Below the pieces are notes generated by a model, which had not been told where the DNA came from, searched no databases, and was given only the letters and a program-made list of their open reading frames with translations. From Gracilaria domingensis (Eukaryota; Rhodophyta; Florideophyceae; Gracilariales; Gracilariaceae), in the NCBI GenBank assembly GCA_022539475.1, contig VCMS01000009.1, positions 136,043-200,042 on the forward strand: a DNA stretch of 64,000 bases, given 5' to 3'. The first letter of the stretch is position 1, and each line of letters opens with the position of its first letter. The position numbers were made by a program, and so were the translations under genes. Below, piece by piece: positions 21,383 through 32,100 of the stretch.

Positions 21383-21817
21383 ATGCGCCTCGCGATGAGG
21401 GTATATAACGACGCCTCCTCGGAGGGATCTGCCGAGAAATGTTCGGGACCACGCACACCGAGTGCCACAAGCTCCCCTGCTCCTAAAAGTCCAACAGATT
21501 TGTCTGGCGCGAACAGCTCGAACACCCCGAGCGCTCGTCCGTCCTCGACGGCTCGCATGCAAGTCTCCAACCCGCCGTTCCGGTCATTTCCGCTTCCGCA
21601 GTCGGCGGTTGTCGCCCAGCCGGTTCCTTCCGGTCAAGATCCCGGTCTAACTCCAGCTGGTTCTGCCCCCGTGTGGGATTGGTTTAACGCCGAGATGCGA
21701 GCTACGCTGGGTGGATGGCCTACGGCAGGCGCGCTGCGCCTCCGGAATCCGCACCAACACAGCTTTCTTTTCGCTCAGGAATGTTTGGCGGTGGTTTATG
21801 GAATGTGCGGTTTCTAG
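21383..21817 (+). pseudogene. Gag-like Pro/Ser-rich fragment
   Basis: A 144-codon frame starts ~40 bp after the LTR end. It is Ser/Pro/Ala-rich (SSPAPKSPTDLSGANSSN) and then has a short ordered stretch, APVWDWFNAEM. Position just after an LTR and composition suggest the N terminus of a gag protein. There is no zinc knuckle, and the frame ends after 144 codons. Function is inferred from position only. Confidence 0.35.
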
Positions 21818-22121
21818 TTCTGATGTGCGGATATGCTCTGTTTGCCGAGTAACGGTGTGGGATTCTGGTTTGCACGAAATAGATTGGGACTCTTTCGTCT
21901 GGTTGTCCATGGCAGAGTGTATGGCAGGACGACGAGAGTTGTAGTGCGCTGGAGGCAAAGAAGTCGCCGTCGCCAATGTGCAGTGGCAAACTCAGAAAAT
22001 CACGTAGCATGCACCTTTGAGTACTTGATTGAAAGAACCCTTAACAGGCGTCGATTTAAATTATTCAGACCGGCAATTTCCACCACACATGAAACTGTTT
22101 GCAACTGTTTCATTGGTTGCT

Positions 22122-22147
22122 CTTAACTCTATCTCACTAGAGTTAAG
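22122..22147. repeat. piggyBac right subterminal hairpin
   Basis: Arms CTTAACTCTA and TAGAGTTAAG flank TCTCAC, the exact reverse complement of the loop in the left-end hairpin. It ends 20 bp inside the right terminus. The two ends are thus symmetrical beyond the terminal repeat. Confidence 0.85.
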
Positions 22148-22171
22148 AATTTTCAGTCCCGAAAGGGTTAA

Positions 22172-22969
22172 AATTTACTTCGCACATTTTTGGTACACAA
22201 CATTTGCTTTTCGTTAAAGTATTCTTATGATAACCTATCTAAAATTGGTTTTCATAAAATATAGGGTGACCGACAGGAACTCCGCATGTTTTATGAGTGT
22301 TCTATTTCAAAACTATCACATAATTATACACGAGGTGAGCAATATTGTAAAAGGAGATGGCATTGAATACGCGTTTCTATTCAACGTACGCCTCTGATCA
22401 TACTGTAACACGTTGAATACTATTGCGCGTGGGCGTGGCATATCACTCTCACGACCAGCTCGTGACGGAAGCCAAGCACGGCTCAAAAGTTTCGTCAGAG
22501 GCCAATAAATTTATTCAATTCGTGTTACGCTGCTTCACACTACAGACTAGGCCTTTACAGAATTGATCAATTAATCACCCTCTGGGTCGGCCTACCAGGC
22601 GCTAGATCACCATGATGATCAGCCACACGCACTGAAGTCCATTCGGCGTACAAGCGCCAACGCCACCCACATCACTTATTCTCACGTCTGCAACCAAACA
22701 TGAATCCGAAGTCAAGACAGCGTCCAGCATAACTTTCTGTGCTGCATAACATGATAGAAGAATTGTGCGCTACCAGTGAGTGTCGTTTCCGCTTAGGAGA
22801 ATATCGCACACCTCTCCTGAGTCCTGAGGTCGAATGTCCATTTAAGGAGCCCTATGTGGGTCAAGTACTTCAGCCCTCGATCCATCTCCACTGCACAGCG
22901 CTCGCATCTTCAAACTTGGAACCTTTTCAAATCGTTACTATCGCTCTAACCTTTGACCTCTTCGTCAGG
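22172..22969. other. No recognised gene
   Basis: AT-rich flank of the piggyBac element, then mixed sequence. Nothing here has coding or repeat character that I can support, apart from serving as upstream region of the next possible gene. Confidence 0.35.
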
Positions 22970-23439
22970 ATGAACCGTATTAGCATCTTTCTCCTGCTCG
23001 CCGCGTTTGTAGCTTTTGCGATAACTATTACGCTCGCGAGAGTTCCTAGCCCTAAGCTCGGAACACAACAGTACTCCGCAAAGAATCCCCTCCCGCTGAT
23101 CAAGATGCAACAGTTCACACACGAGTGAGAATCCCTGTTAAGCCCTAGAGCTCTTTGGAATGTATGAACTCGACAGTACGACGTCTGGAAGATCTCTGTG
23201 TACCGGTTATCAAATGTATGTGCGCACTGGTTGCTGACGTAAATAAGATAGACGAAATCGTGGAGGTATGCAGAGAAAAAGATGATATTGCTGACGACAT
23301 CTGCGATAGTAGTCCTGAGGCATATTGTTTCTGGCTTTGGTGGATGGGGAAGGATGATGAAAAGTGTTACAGTTTGGCCTGTGACTGCATCCCTTACATG
23401 TTTGAGAATTACAACTGGGAGATTGATCAAGGAAGTTGA
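22970..23439 (+). pseudogene. Possible secreted Cys-rich protein, frame interrupted
   Basis: An ATG at 22970-22972 opens a 52-codon frame with a good signal peptide: MNRISIFLLLAAFVAFAITI, then a small-residue cleavage region (LARVPS). It ends at TGA 23126. Another frame, open from 23155 to 23439, encodes an acidic peptide with about ten Cys in 94 residues (VCREKDDIADDIC, YSLACDCIPYMF). The two are out of frame with each other. GTGAGA at 23125 would be a good splice donor, but the acceptor that restores the frame leaves only a 26-nt intron, so a frameshift is as likely. Read together they would make a ~150-residue secreted, disulfide-rich protein. I do not recognise a family. Confidence 0.35.
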
Positions 23440-25666
23440 AACGCTCGTTGCACGCAGATCTCATCTGCCAACTTGTTTCGTTTTGAGCATTCATGTTGTG
23501 CGACTTTTTTCGCCATTATGTTCTGAAATCCCATCGCGGAGATACGCATCCACGGAAACGCACAGGCCGGAAACGCACAATGTGCCCAACTCAAGGCTGG
23601 GCCGCAGCCAAATCATCACGATCAACGAGCTGGGCGAGTTCTCAAGTCTCTTGTGCTGTACGTTACCAAACGACGGTACTCACTCATACTAAAGATTCAT
23701 CACGGTTGCTCACGACAAGAAGTACAAGAAACCTCCAGAATGGAGTGTGCGCGCTCTTTGTCGCATGGTTCGTCCTATGTGATGTATTGTTTATCGAGAA
23801 GATATCCTCAGAAGCGCAAGAAGATTCGTGCACCAAGTGGGTTTGTAAAGAAAACACTGAAATCTAAGTTGGAAACATTTGACTGCATGGATGTGTATCT
23901 GAGAATGAAGTTTCCCAGGCATGATGATGCATGCACTCTTGACGTGTCTTCCCGTAGCTTCTGAAGAGCTCCTCATTTTTGACCGGTTCTATAACGACCA
24001 TAGTCATCAACGCATCCTCCTTGCTGCCGAACGACCAGCAAGCATAGTCCTTTTACTTTTACATGTCAGTGGAACCCCCGCGCTTCATGCAACTGCCGAA
24101 TATCGCACGCTATCCGTTGTTCTCTGGACATGAGTCGACAAACCAATGCTGTTCAAGACCATCGCGCCGACAAAATGGGCCTGAGCAGTTCCAACAAGGA
24201 CGATGCATCCTCACCGATTTTCCGAGAGCTCGTTGCTGCATCCACCGAAGACAAAGATGTGTCATATACTATGAGCACTGTTTGTGCCAGTTTTAGTGCA
24301 ACCGGCCGAGTTTCAACGCGGGCTTTACGAGAGCGACATATCCATACGAAAGATAGTTCGACAACACGAGAACAGACAGGGAAGTACGGTTTGTTAAGAA
24401 ATGTATCTGCTAGATGTACGAGATAAGTTTGAAAGTAAGAAATGAGACGTGATGGTGATCGGATGTGTTATTTGTCCACAGCGAGTGCGAAGATTTGGAC
24501 TGAATGCTCGACTCAAACGCCATAGAGAAAGTTAGCGAAGCAGGCGCCCAACATTCTGCACAGCACGAGATGGACCCGTGTTTGGAGCGTCTGTGTTTGC
24601 GACTGCTTTCAAAAATGAGTTGTTAGATAGATAGCAGACTTGAGTGCGAACGGCATTAGTGAGAGAGAGGCGTTGCGCGATCAACATCGACGGTGAATGG
24701 CAGGGAGTATCTTAGAAGCGGTATCCACGGCCGGACTTCTGGGCCAGAGCTCGACCTGCGGCCAAGTGTGGCGCGCTAACTGGACCAACCAGCGTGCAGA
24801 CGCCGCCAATGGCAAGAAGCCTTCTTCTGTAAGACACAGTTTACAGAAGGAGGCATGATTGTTTGCTTTGCTCGCTTTCGGAATTGCAATTGAATGAAGG
24901 TACCCTTGGTACACATGTGCGCGTGGCGCCGCAACGAGTACGAGCGCCCCGCCATTTGCGTTTTTGACGAAAGGTTTGATTCTTTCGGCCGTGCGGCAAT
25001 GCCGCGCGCCTCCCGCACCGTTGCATGCCGCCGCTCCGGTTCGGCGCTTCATCGTCCTCGACGCTTCGCCTTCCGCCCGCGCGTAGCCTCCGCGTGCAGC
25101 CGCAGTCACAAGCGTCCAACCGCGAGGAGCTCCACACGAACACGCAACGGCTGTGCAACGGTAAGCAGCGATCGCAAGAAGTAAGGACGCTTTCGTACCA
25201 CCTGTTATCGATAACAAACCGCAGTCGTCTCCAACTTGTATGCAGGTTCGCTGTTTCCATTTCCGCGCCAGCACAACACAAAAAGCTTCATTCCATACTC
25301 CAACCACGATTTACATCATGTCGCCGCTTCGCGTTCTCAGTTTCCAACGAACAAACGTCGTCACCTCCGCTTCATGTATCGATAAAGCCCCATAAACTTT
25401 TAACCTTCGTTTGTCACACGCACACGTACGTCACCAATCGTCTTACAGTTATCTTCGTTCAGCGTTGACCAAGAACAAACCTTTGAACAAAACTCGCAAC
25501 AACACAAGCATCAGCAAGCAAAAAAATATACCTCAAGAAGCTCCACAAGTTCTACTTAGCTGTGGTATCTTTTGCTGCGCCAATTAGAAGTTAGCCAGTA
25601 AAGAAAAGAACACCGAAACACACGCCAGATCCTGGCCCGAGCGATTGCTGCTTGACAAACACTTTC
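23440..25666. other. No recognised gene
   Basis: Several 100-200 codon frames occur on both strands, but they overlap one another and share no family. Bases 24,690-25,180 are GC-rich. The last ~200 bases are the downstream flank of the DNA-repair gene on the minus strand. Confidence 0.35.
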
Positions 25667-26845
25667 TCAACGCCTCGATCTCGCGCCCGAATTACTTTCA
25701 CCACCCAATTCCTCACCATTTTCACCTCCAAACACGCCATTCGCAGCTACCCGTCCGCGCCCCGAACCCACGTTCACGGAGTCGTTCGCTCTAGTCCCTT
25801 CTATCGCATCTTGCGGTCCTGGAGCATGTATCAGAGCAGTCACCGGAACACTGCTGCCGCTCTCCAAAGCTCTCCTTCCCATTAGCTCTGACACTGAGGG
25901 CAAAATGGTTTCACTCTGTGGTACTGCCAATCTCGCCTGCGAAGCGGCCACCTCAGTGGCAACGGGCAGAGAAACAACCATTTGCTGACTGCTTGGCGGC
26001 GCAGGAGTCGAAGAAGCACTTGCTCCACCACTATCTACCGCAGTAGCTTGTGTCTGGGCCGATCTTCTGCTGCGTAAAATTTCCTTTCGTTTGTTGCGAA
26101 AGATTTCCTTCCAACGAGTTTGATCGCCGCACGCCCTTGAGAGTCCATGTGCTGACATTCTGATAAGGTTATGATCTTCGTTTAGAAACTCGTATACGAC
26201 ACCTTGAGATGTGCGAGCCAGAGCTCTGAGTGCGCTTCCGACCGCAAGTTTACAGCAGTCTTCCGTCTTGTCCAGAACAATCGCACATCCGTCAAGAATG
26301 AGGTTCTCGTAGATGGCATCCTTCGCTAGCGGAATCAGCGCCAAGAGGGCAGCGCGTGCCCTCCAGCTATTCTCACATCGTACCCACTCACCGATGATGG
26401 GCATCGTCTCGTGTCTCTGAACAATGAGCAAATTCTTGAGAACGAGCTGGCTAAATCGGTCACAAACCTCGTAGCCAGAAATGCAAGATGTGTCGATCAG
26501 GTTGGCAAACTGAGCCATATGACTGACGGTGATGATATGCTCAGAGATAAGATGCTCACCTACCAAAACTATTGCAGAAAACTTGTCCTCGAGGTACGGC
26601 GAACGAAAGAGCTCCATGGCGACTGACACCTTCACATCGTGGCTGATTTGAGGAAGCTGTGCCTTCCACTCGTTGTACCAGGTGTGAACACAGTGGCGGA
26701 CGCCCATGATTCTTACGCCCCGAGACATGGTGACGGGCTGCATGCGCTCTGTGCTCCAAACTTGAGCATCTGTTTCGGCCCTTTGCTCCAAAAGATGCTG
26801 CAGGATGGACACGATATGGCGAGGGTTGGAATCGAAGTGCTGCAT
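25667..26845 (-). CDS. AlkD-like DNA alkylation repair protein
   Basis: A 392-residue intronless frame from ATG 26843-26845. The first ~250 residues are consecutive helical HEAT-like repeats matching the DNA alkylation repair family (PF08713), DNA glycosylases that remove bulky cationic N3/N7-alkyl purines without base flipping. Visible signatures include FSAIVLVGEHLI, the FANLIDTSCISGYEVCD segment (Asp of the NWDLVD-like motif that contacts the lesion), and NSWRARAALLALIPLAK (Arg of the WRRIA motif). After residue ~260 comes a basic stretch (RWKEIFRNKRKEILRSRR), then a Ser/Ala/Gly-rich low-complexity tail of ~120 residues not found in bacterial AlkD. The product is probably nuclear, or organellar. 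Family assignment is fairly secure; substrate is not. Confidence 0.75.
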   Translation of the reverse strand: MQHFDSNPRHIVSILQHLLEQRAETDAQVWSTERMQPVTMSRGVRIMGVRHCVHTWYNEWKAQLPQISHDVKVSVAMELFRSPYLEDKFSAIVLVGEHLISEHIITVSHMAQFANLIDTSCISGYEVCDRFSQLVLKNLLIVQRHETMPIIGEWVRCENSWRARAALLALIPLAKDAIYENLILDGCAIVLDKTEDCCKLAVGSALRALARTSQGVVYEFLNEDHNLIRMSAHGLSRACGDQTRWKEIFRNKRKEILRSRRSAQTQATAVDSGGASASSTPAPPSSQQMVVSLPVATEVAASQARLAVPQSETILPSVSELMGRRALESGSSVPVTALIHAPGPQDAIEGTRANDSVNVGSGRGRVAANGVFGGENGEELGGESNSGARSRR

Positions 26846-28202
26846 TCGAAAAGTGGACGATGAAAGCCAAAGTTAGAAGCGGTCAGATGAAAGTTGCGGA
26901 GTTGAGAATCGGAACTGCTCAGAGATGGAGAAAAGGCAAGGAGCATGCTGAAAAGAATGGTCTTGCAGAAAAGCACGAGGCAAAAGAAAAGACGCCAAAG
27001 CGATGTGAATCGCGGGACGTTGAGGGTGAGTTGGTAGCAGAGGAGCAGAGGGACGGCAGCCTGTGCCCAAATGGTGCTGTTTAAACTACGAACCAAGCTC
27101 GCTCTCTGCCCTCGTCCGCCTCTAGAGCCGGCGTGCAACACTTATAAATGCTCTCGCATTTACGGCCTCGCAGGACCGCAATACGCGGCACTAACCCCGA
27201 CACGTGTACCAGGTTTTCAGTGTGCTCCGGCTGCGCGTGCGGCATGTTGTTGTTTTCGGGCTGTTCTGCCGCGTTTTGGATGTTTGGAAGCGTGACTATA
27301 GTACGTGCTGTATGCTTTATTGCGCGAAGCGGGCGAGCCGTCCGTCACGCGAGGGGAGCGCTTGATTCGCCTTTCTCTGGAGGCTCGACTCGAGTCGGCG
27401 TGCAACCGCTGGAGCGCGCTACTACCACCGCTTGCACGTGCATGCCATTCCACATGTCTCCGCGTCTTGTTTACACCGAATGCGCGCGAGCAAGCGTCGT
27501 TTGCGCGCTTGGTAAGCACGAGCAAAGATTTGGGTTCTTGCCAAACATGGCGGCTGGATGAACGAGCTGACTTTGCAGCTCGCCTCGAAGCTCTTTCATT
27601 ACGCGTCCGCCGCGCCGATATGTTATGGGTTGAAGCGATAAGAAACCTGCGAGTTTGTCTTCAGCTGTTGCTACCTTTGGTATCTTCGTACATCTCGTCG
27701 TCAGTTGCCAGTCGCAACTGGCGATTTGCAGAACACGGTCGAGCATCTCACCTGGACTCATCGATGGCAGGGCAAACAATTTGTTTTCTCCAAGAACAAT
27801 GTCCAACATCATTGATTCGCTGTAATAATCGAAGTAAAAGTTGCACTTACAGTCACGGTACGGTACTACCGTCTACAACTGTACCGTGTACTTCACGTTC
27901 TTGAGATCTCCATGGGCACATGGTGGGCGTGCACACGTCGTATCACTGTACATCGTCCACTAAAGTTTCAAAAGTTTTGATGTTCTTTATGGTATGGCGG
28001 AGAAAGTGCGCCATTCAGCGGCCAATCGCTGGTCGGATCGTGACCTTTTAACACCCAGGTGCAGATCTGAGAACGATCTTTGCCCGGTTTAAATTGCAGG
28101 TTCTCAACCTTCTTAGCTCCCGCCATCCCATGATGCAGTTCCAAGCTCTATGCTCATCCGAGCGTCAAGTCTCACTCGTCCCCAGCCCATTCTGCGTCAA
28201 AA
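26846..28202. other. No recognised gene
   Basis: The intergenic region is divergent: the repair gene reads left and the oxidoreductase gene reads right. Overlapping frames of up to 199 codons exist in the GC-rich part (27,100-27,600) but show no family resemblance. A small hairpin pairs ACGGTACGGTA with TACCGT near 27,855-27,890. Confidence 0.35.
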
Positions 28203-29126
28203 ATGGCCTCAGAACTCCCCGCCACAATGAAGGCTCTGCTCCAATATGACAAAGAAGGAGCCGACAACTTTCGTATCACCGATGTTCCCACCCCGACACC
28301 TGACCCGCAGCAGGTGCTCATCCGCGTGCATGCCGCCTCTCTCAACCCCATGGACATCAAACGAGGCTTCCTTTGCAATGACACTTATCCAATCACAGTC
28401 GGATACGACGTCGCAGGTGTCGTGGCAGCCCTCGGCGAGTCTGTCACTCGCTTCTCTGTCGGCGATCGCGTTTTTGGTGACATCATGAGAGAGAGCGCCG
28501 GCGAAAAATTCTCCGGTACTTTGGCTGAATACTGCGTATGTCCAGCGGATATTTTGTCCATCATTCCGGAGAACGTCACGTTTGAACAGGCAGCCGCTGT
28601 ACCCGTGGCAGTTCTTACTGCCATTCAGTCTATGGAGACGATGGGAGTCAAGGCTGGAGATAACGTTTTCGTCAGTGGCGGTGCCGGTGGAGTTGGAGTT
28701 CACGCCATGCAGGTTGCGAAGGCTTTGTTTGGAGCAGGTCATGTGGCTACCACCGCATCCGCTGCAAAGTTTGATTTCGTCAAGGAATACGGAGCCGATG
28801 TCATTGTGAACTACAGGGAAGAAGACGTCGGAGAAAAACTCAAGGGATGGGCTGATATTGTTATGGATTGTGTTGGTGACTTGGATACAGCGAAAAATGT
28901 AACGAAGGAAGGTGGGAAGATGCTGACCATTGCAACACCTGGACCGGGTTTCTTAATGTTGACCCCAACCACTCATCTCATTTCAAGCCTTGCCAAGATG
29001 ATGGAAGAGGGGAAACTCCGCGTGGTACTTGATTCTGTGCACTCTTTTTCTAAGGTAGGGGATGCATTGGCGATACTTTCAAGTGGAAGGGCGAAAGGCA
29101 AGATCGTGGTGAAGGTTGTAGAATAG
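28203..29126 (+). CDS. Zinc-free MDR oxidoreductase (quinone/alkenal reductase type)
   Basis: A 307-residue protein of the medium-chain dehydrogenase/reductase superfamily. The N-terminal GroES-like domain has ASLNPMDIKRG and the substrate-site stretch YDVAGVVAALGESVTRFSVGDRVFG. The Rossmann domain has the NADPH-binding motif VFVSGGAGGVGVHAMQVAK, followed by GADVIVNYREED. There are no structural or catalytic zinc cysteines, which places it with quinone oxidoreductases and alkenal/enone reductases such as the chloroplast-envelope ceQORH group. These reduce electrophilic alpha,beta-unsaturated carbonyls using NADPH. Length fits the family and no intron is needed. ATG 28203 is the first in frame; a second Met at residue 9 (MKALLQYD) is where many homologues begin. 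No organelle targeting peptide is evident. Confidence 0.88.
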   Translation: MASELPATMKALLQYDKEGADNFRITDVPTPTPDPQQVLIRVHAASLNPMDIKRGFLCNDTYPITVGYDVAGVVAALGESVTRFSVGDRVFGDIMRESAGEKFSGTLAEYCVCPADILSIIPENVTFEQAAAVPVAVLTAIQSMETMGVKAGDNVFVSGGAGGVGVHAMQVAKALFGAGHVATTASAAKFDFVKEYGADVIVNYREEDVGEKLKGWADIVMDCVGDLDTAKNVTKEGGKMLTIATPGPGFLMLTPTTHLISSLAKMMEEGKLRVVLDSVHSFSKVGDALAILSSGRAKGKIVVKVVE

Positions 29127-32100
29127 GAAATCAGCACCGCGAACTGTGACGGCAGAAAGTCTGTGTTACTTCTAAATGACCACTCCGATTCTGGAGCAAC
29201 TCGTGTTGGGGAAAACTTTCGCATCGGGGCCTGCGTAAACGTCTTGGACACTAGGGGCCTACAGCACCACAGACCAATATGCTTTTCGGTTGAAAGGACT
29301 ACGGCTGTGTTAAAGCTCGGAACATAGTGCACTTGCGGAAGATTGGCAACGAACTTTTCGTTGACATCACCACAGTTACATCATGTAGGCCATTATTGAG
29401 TGCATCGCTCATCACATTTGGGGGCCTTTTACGTGATATCGGCTTTGTTTTGATAAACTGTCTACTCAACTCACATTTGCAGTTTCGGGGTGTAGAAAGT
29501 TCGTTTAGATGGATCATGGAAAGCTTGCCTGCGTCGCGAGTTTTCTCGCAAAGGAGATCCGCGGCCGTGGGGAGGGAAAAATTACGACGCCTCTCAAAAG
29601 TCGAATCATGGTGCCCACACGTGGCCAATTATGCATGGTGTACCGAATGCCATGTCGCGCAGAAGACAGATTATCGCAGAGCAGAGCAGAGCAGAGCTGG
29701 CGAATTAGATCATGCAGAGCTCATTTTACATGCCAAGGTTGTCAAGAGCAGTAATGTTTGTACATCGCCATCGACTTCCACCGCGAACCTTCCTCGCCAG
29801 GCAGCTCTGCTCTCTTGGCTCCGACTAGACTCCTCTTGAAGTCCCACCCGCCCGCCCGGGCAGCGGTCGTTATCAGGGGATTCAACTGAGGGCTTCTTGC
29901 AAAGGTAAGCTGCGCGGCACAAAGCGGTCCTTTGTGTTCGCCTACTCGCCTAACAATAAAATCTATTTCACAATCCCTGGAGCACGCTCGCGATAAGCCG
30001 ACGTCAGTACCTGTCCTCGAACGCGAATCGTACTATCTTACATGAGAGAGCTGTTTTACTTACCTGAAAGCCAGAGAAAACACTTCGCAGATCGTAAATT
30101 CATTTGCGGCGAAACCAAATGAGTTTCAAAAGAAGTGGAAATCAATAGCCTAGGGGCCGATAACCAACTCATCGCTCCACCCGCACGACAAAGATGTAAC
30201 GCAGGCAGGGCATTCGCGTATCGGACCAACAGACCCAAGGTTCTCGGTTCGCACTTTGGTTTACACTGCAGATGAGTTCGGCTCCTTTGCAAAAGTGCAT
30301 TCAAATTGAACTGCCAAAATGGAACGGGGCCCACTTACCACTTCTTCTTTAATGTGGACAACAACCTCTTAATTTCTAGGCTGCAGTAAAACTCTCTACA
30401 GAAAGTTTGCTCTCTTTACGAAGGCCAACATTCTTTGAAGGTGATGTCTAATCAATTCTGGAAGACTAAGGTTTTGCCTTTCAGGCACTGCGGATAGCGT
30501 TTCTCGGAGTGAATCGTTTGTCAGAAAACATCACAGAGCTACTTGTTTCGCGTCCCGCTTGACTTTTGTCCCACATCTACAGGTCCTGCATATGGTCAAA
30601 CGTCCTCCTAGAACGAGAAGTGTCAGCTGCAATGGCCTTTATCCCAGAAATACTGGCTGCTGCAACAGAGAACTCATAATCTGTACCCCGTAGAATACTT
30701 GATCCCACCCGGAGAATTATCTCGATGTCAAACAAATGAGAACTGCTTTTCATCATATACTATGAGCAAGCAATGGAGTTTTCTTCTTCTTCCTTTATTG
30801 TGGACAGTAGTTTCCTATTACTAAACTACAGTAGAGCCTCAAAGGAGGCTCTCTCTCTCTTTAAAAAGGCCAAGAAGCTTCGTGAATTATGTCTTATCAG
30901 GTACTGGAATGGTGATTTTGCTTCATGTGGCTGTCCAGCGAACAGAAGCCGTCGAGAGGTATTCTGCAGCCGACATCGTAGGACCACATGTTCGCAGTCT
31001 TTCTTCACGTTTGTCCCACAATTGCACCGCAGTGTTTTATAGTTCAAGCAACAGGGTGAAGTGACAGCACATGACCTGTGAAGAATTGTGCCATTACAAA
31101 CCCAGCCTGTCCAACCACTCCATTCTCCTTAATACACTCGGGTCGCTCTGGCCGCAGAGAAAGAGTCTTCTTTCTCGAGGATAGAAGAATCCTAACGTCT
31201 AGCCTATCCAATGGAACCAATGGAATCCAGTACACTTCATTAGGACTGAAGACTTCCAAATCGATGATGGTAGGTAACTCAAAAGATTGTGTCGTCACTC
31301 GGGATTGTCCTAAAGACCCGACATGGTGAGAATCACGGGTGCTCTTTGTTCTAGTTCCACACGGGAATTGACGTATTCGGTCCCCACGGATTTCAAAGAA
31401 TAACTTTCACAAAAGCTTCATAGAAACAGTCACCAACCACACCAGTCGTGCTTCGTAGAAGCATCAACCTGCACAAGAAAAGATCTGACGATGAAGGTTA
31501 AACTAGCTCGCGTTTCTGAAAATACCATGTCCTCGGAAGAGCAATATGTGCAGAACATTCTGCGAGACAAGATTACTTACACTAAAGCCACCCTTGAAGA
31601 CCTGAACATTGTCAAACGACAGGATTCTGGGACAATTCGAACAGAAAACGAGCGTCACGCCATTCATTGATATTAAATTCAGGTCGTTAGAGATCTTCCC
31701 AAATGCTTCACCGTCTGACTTCGCAAGCTGAAGAGTCTGTTGGTAGCAATTTCGAAACAGTTTTTGAAGCTTCGAGCCCTATAACATGGAGAAATGTTTG
31801 GAAAAGCGAGAGTGACGGGAAGAAAAGATGAAACCGAGAAAAGGTGATCTCTGCAATGCGTATTACTCTCTCGATCATGTCTAGCCACGAAATGCTGTAT
31901 CCTCTACGGCCGCTGTAGATAGTTGTACACCGAGACGTAAAATGAAGCCTAAGGATAAATTCTGTAGTAGTACAGTTCATCTCTGTGTTCGAACCGGGTT
32001 TGATAGATTGAAAGGAAGCGATAGAAAATAGAGCGAGGAGCGAGAGCATTCAGCTTTGACAAGAATTGAACCAAGAATTGAGCTCGTTGAGGTTATGCAG

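Larger units (their letters stand above)
18076..22167 (+). mobile_element. piggyBac element with TTAA target sites, carrying a nested LTR insertion
   Basis: The element is 4,092 bp. The target tetramer TTAA stands at both ends (18072-18075 and 22168-22171). The terminal inverted repeats begin CCCTTTTGGGACTGAA on the left and, read inward on the opposite strand, CCCTTTCGGGACTGAA on the right. TTAA specificity and a CCC(T/Y) start are the hallmarks of the piggyBac superfamily. Just inside each end is a hairpin with the same loop sequence. The element contains one transposase gene on the plus strand and an LTR-retrotransposon fragment from 20491 onward. The extra 1.2-1.6 kb between transposase and right end is explained at least in part by that insertion. 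Confidence 0.92.

Noticed and set aside
21284..21562. Minus-strand frame within the LTR/gag region
   Set aside because: Lies opposite the gag-like frame and has no protein-like order of its own.
27305..27904. 199-codon plus-strand frame in GC-rich sequence
   Set aside because: Overlapped by equally long frames on the other strand, no recognisable family, no promoter or splice context.
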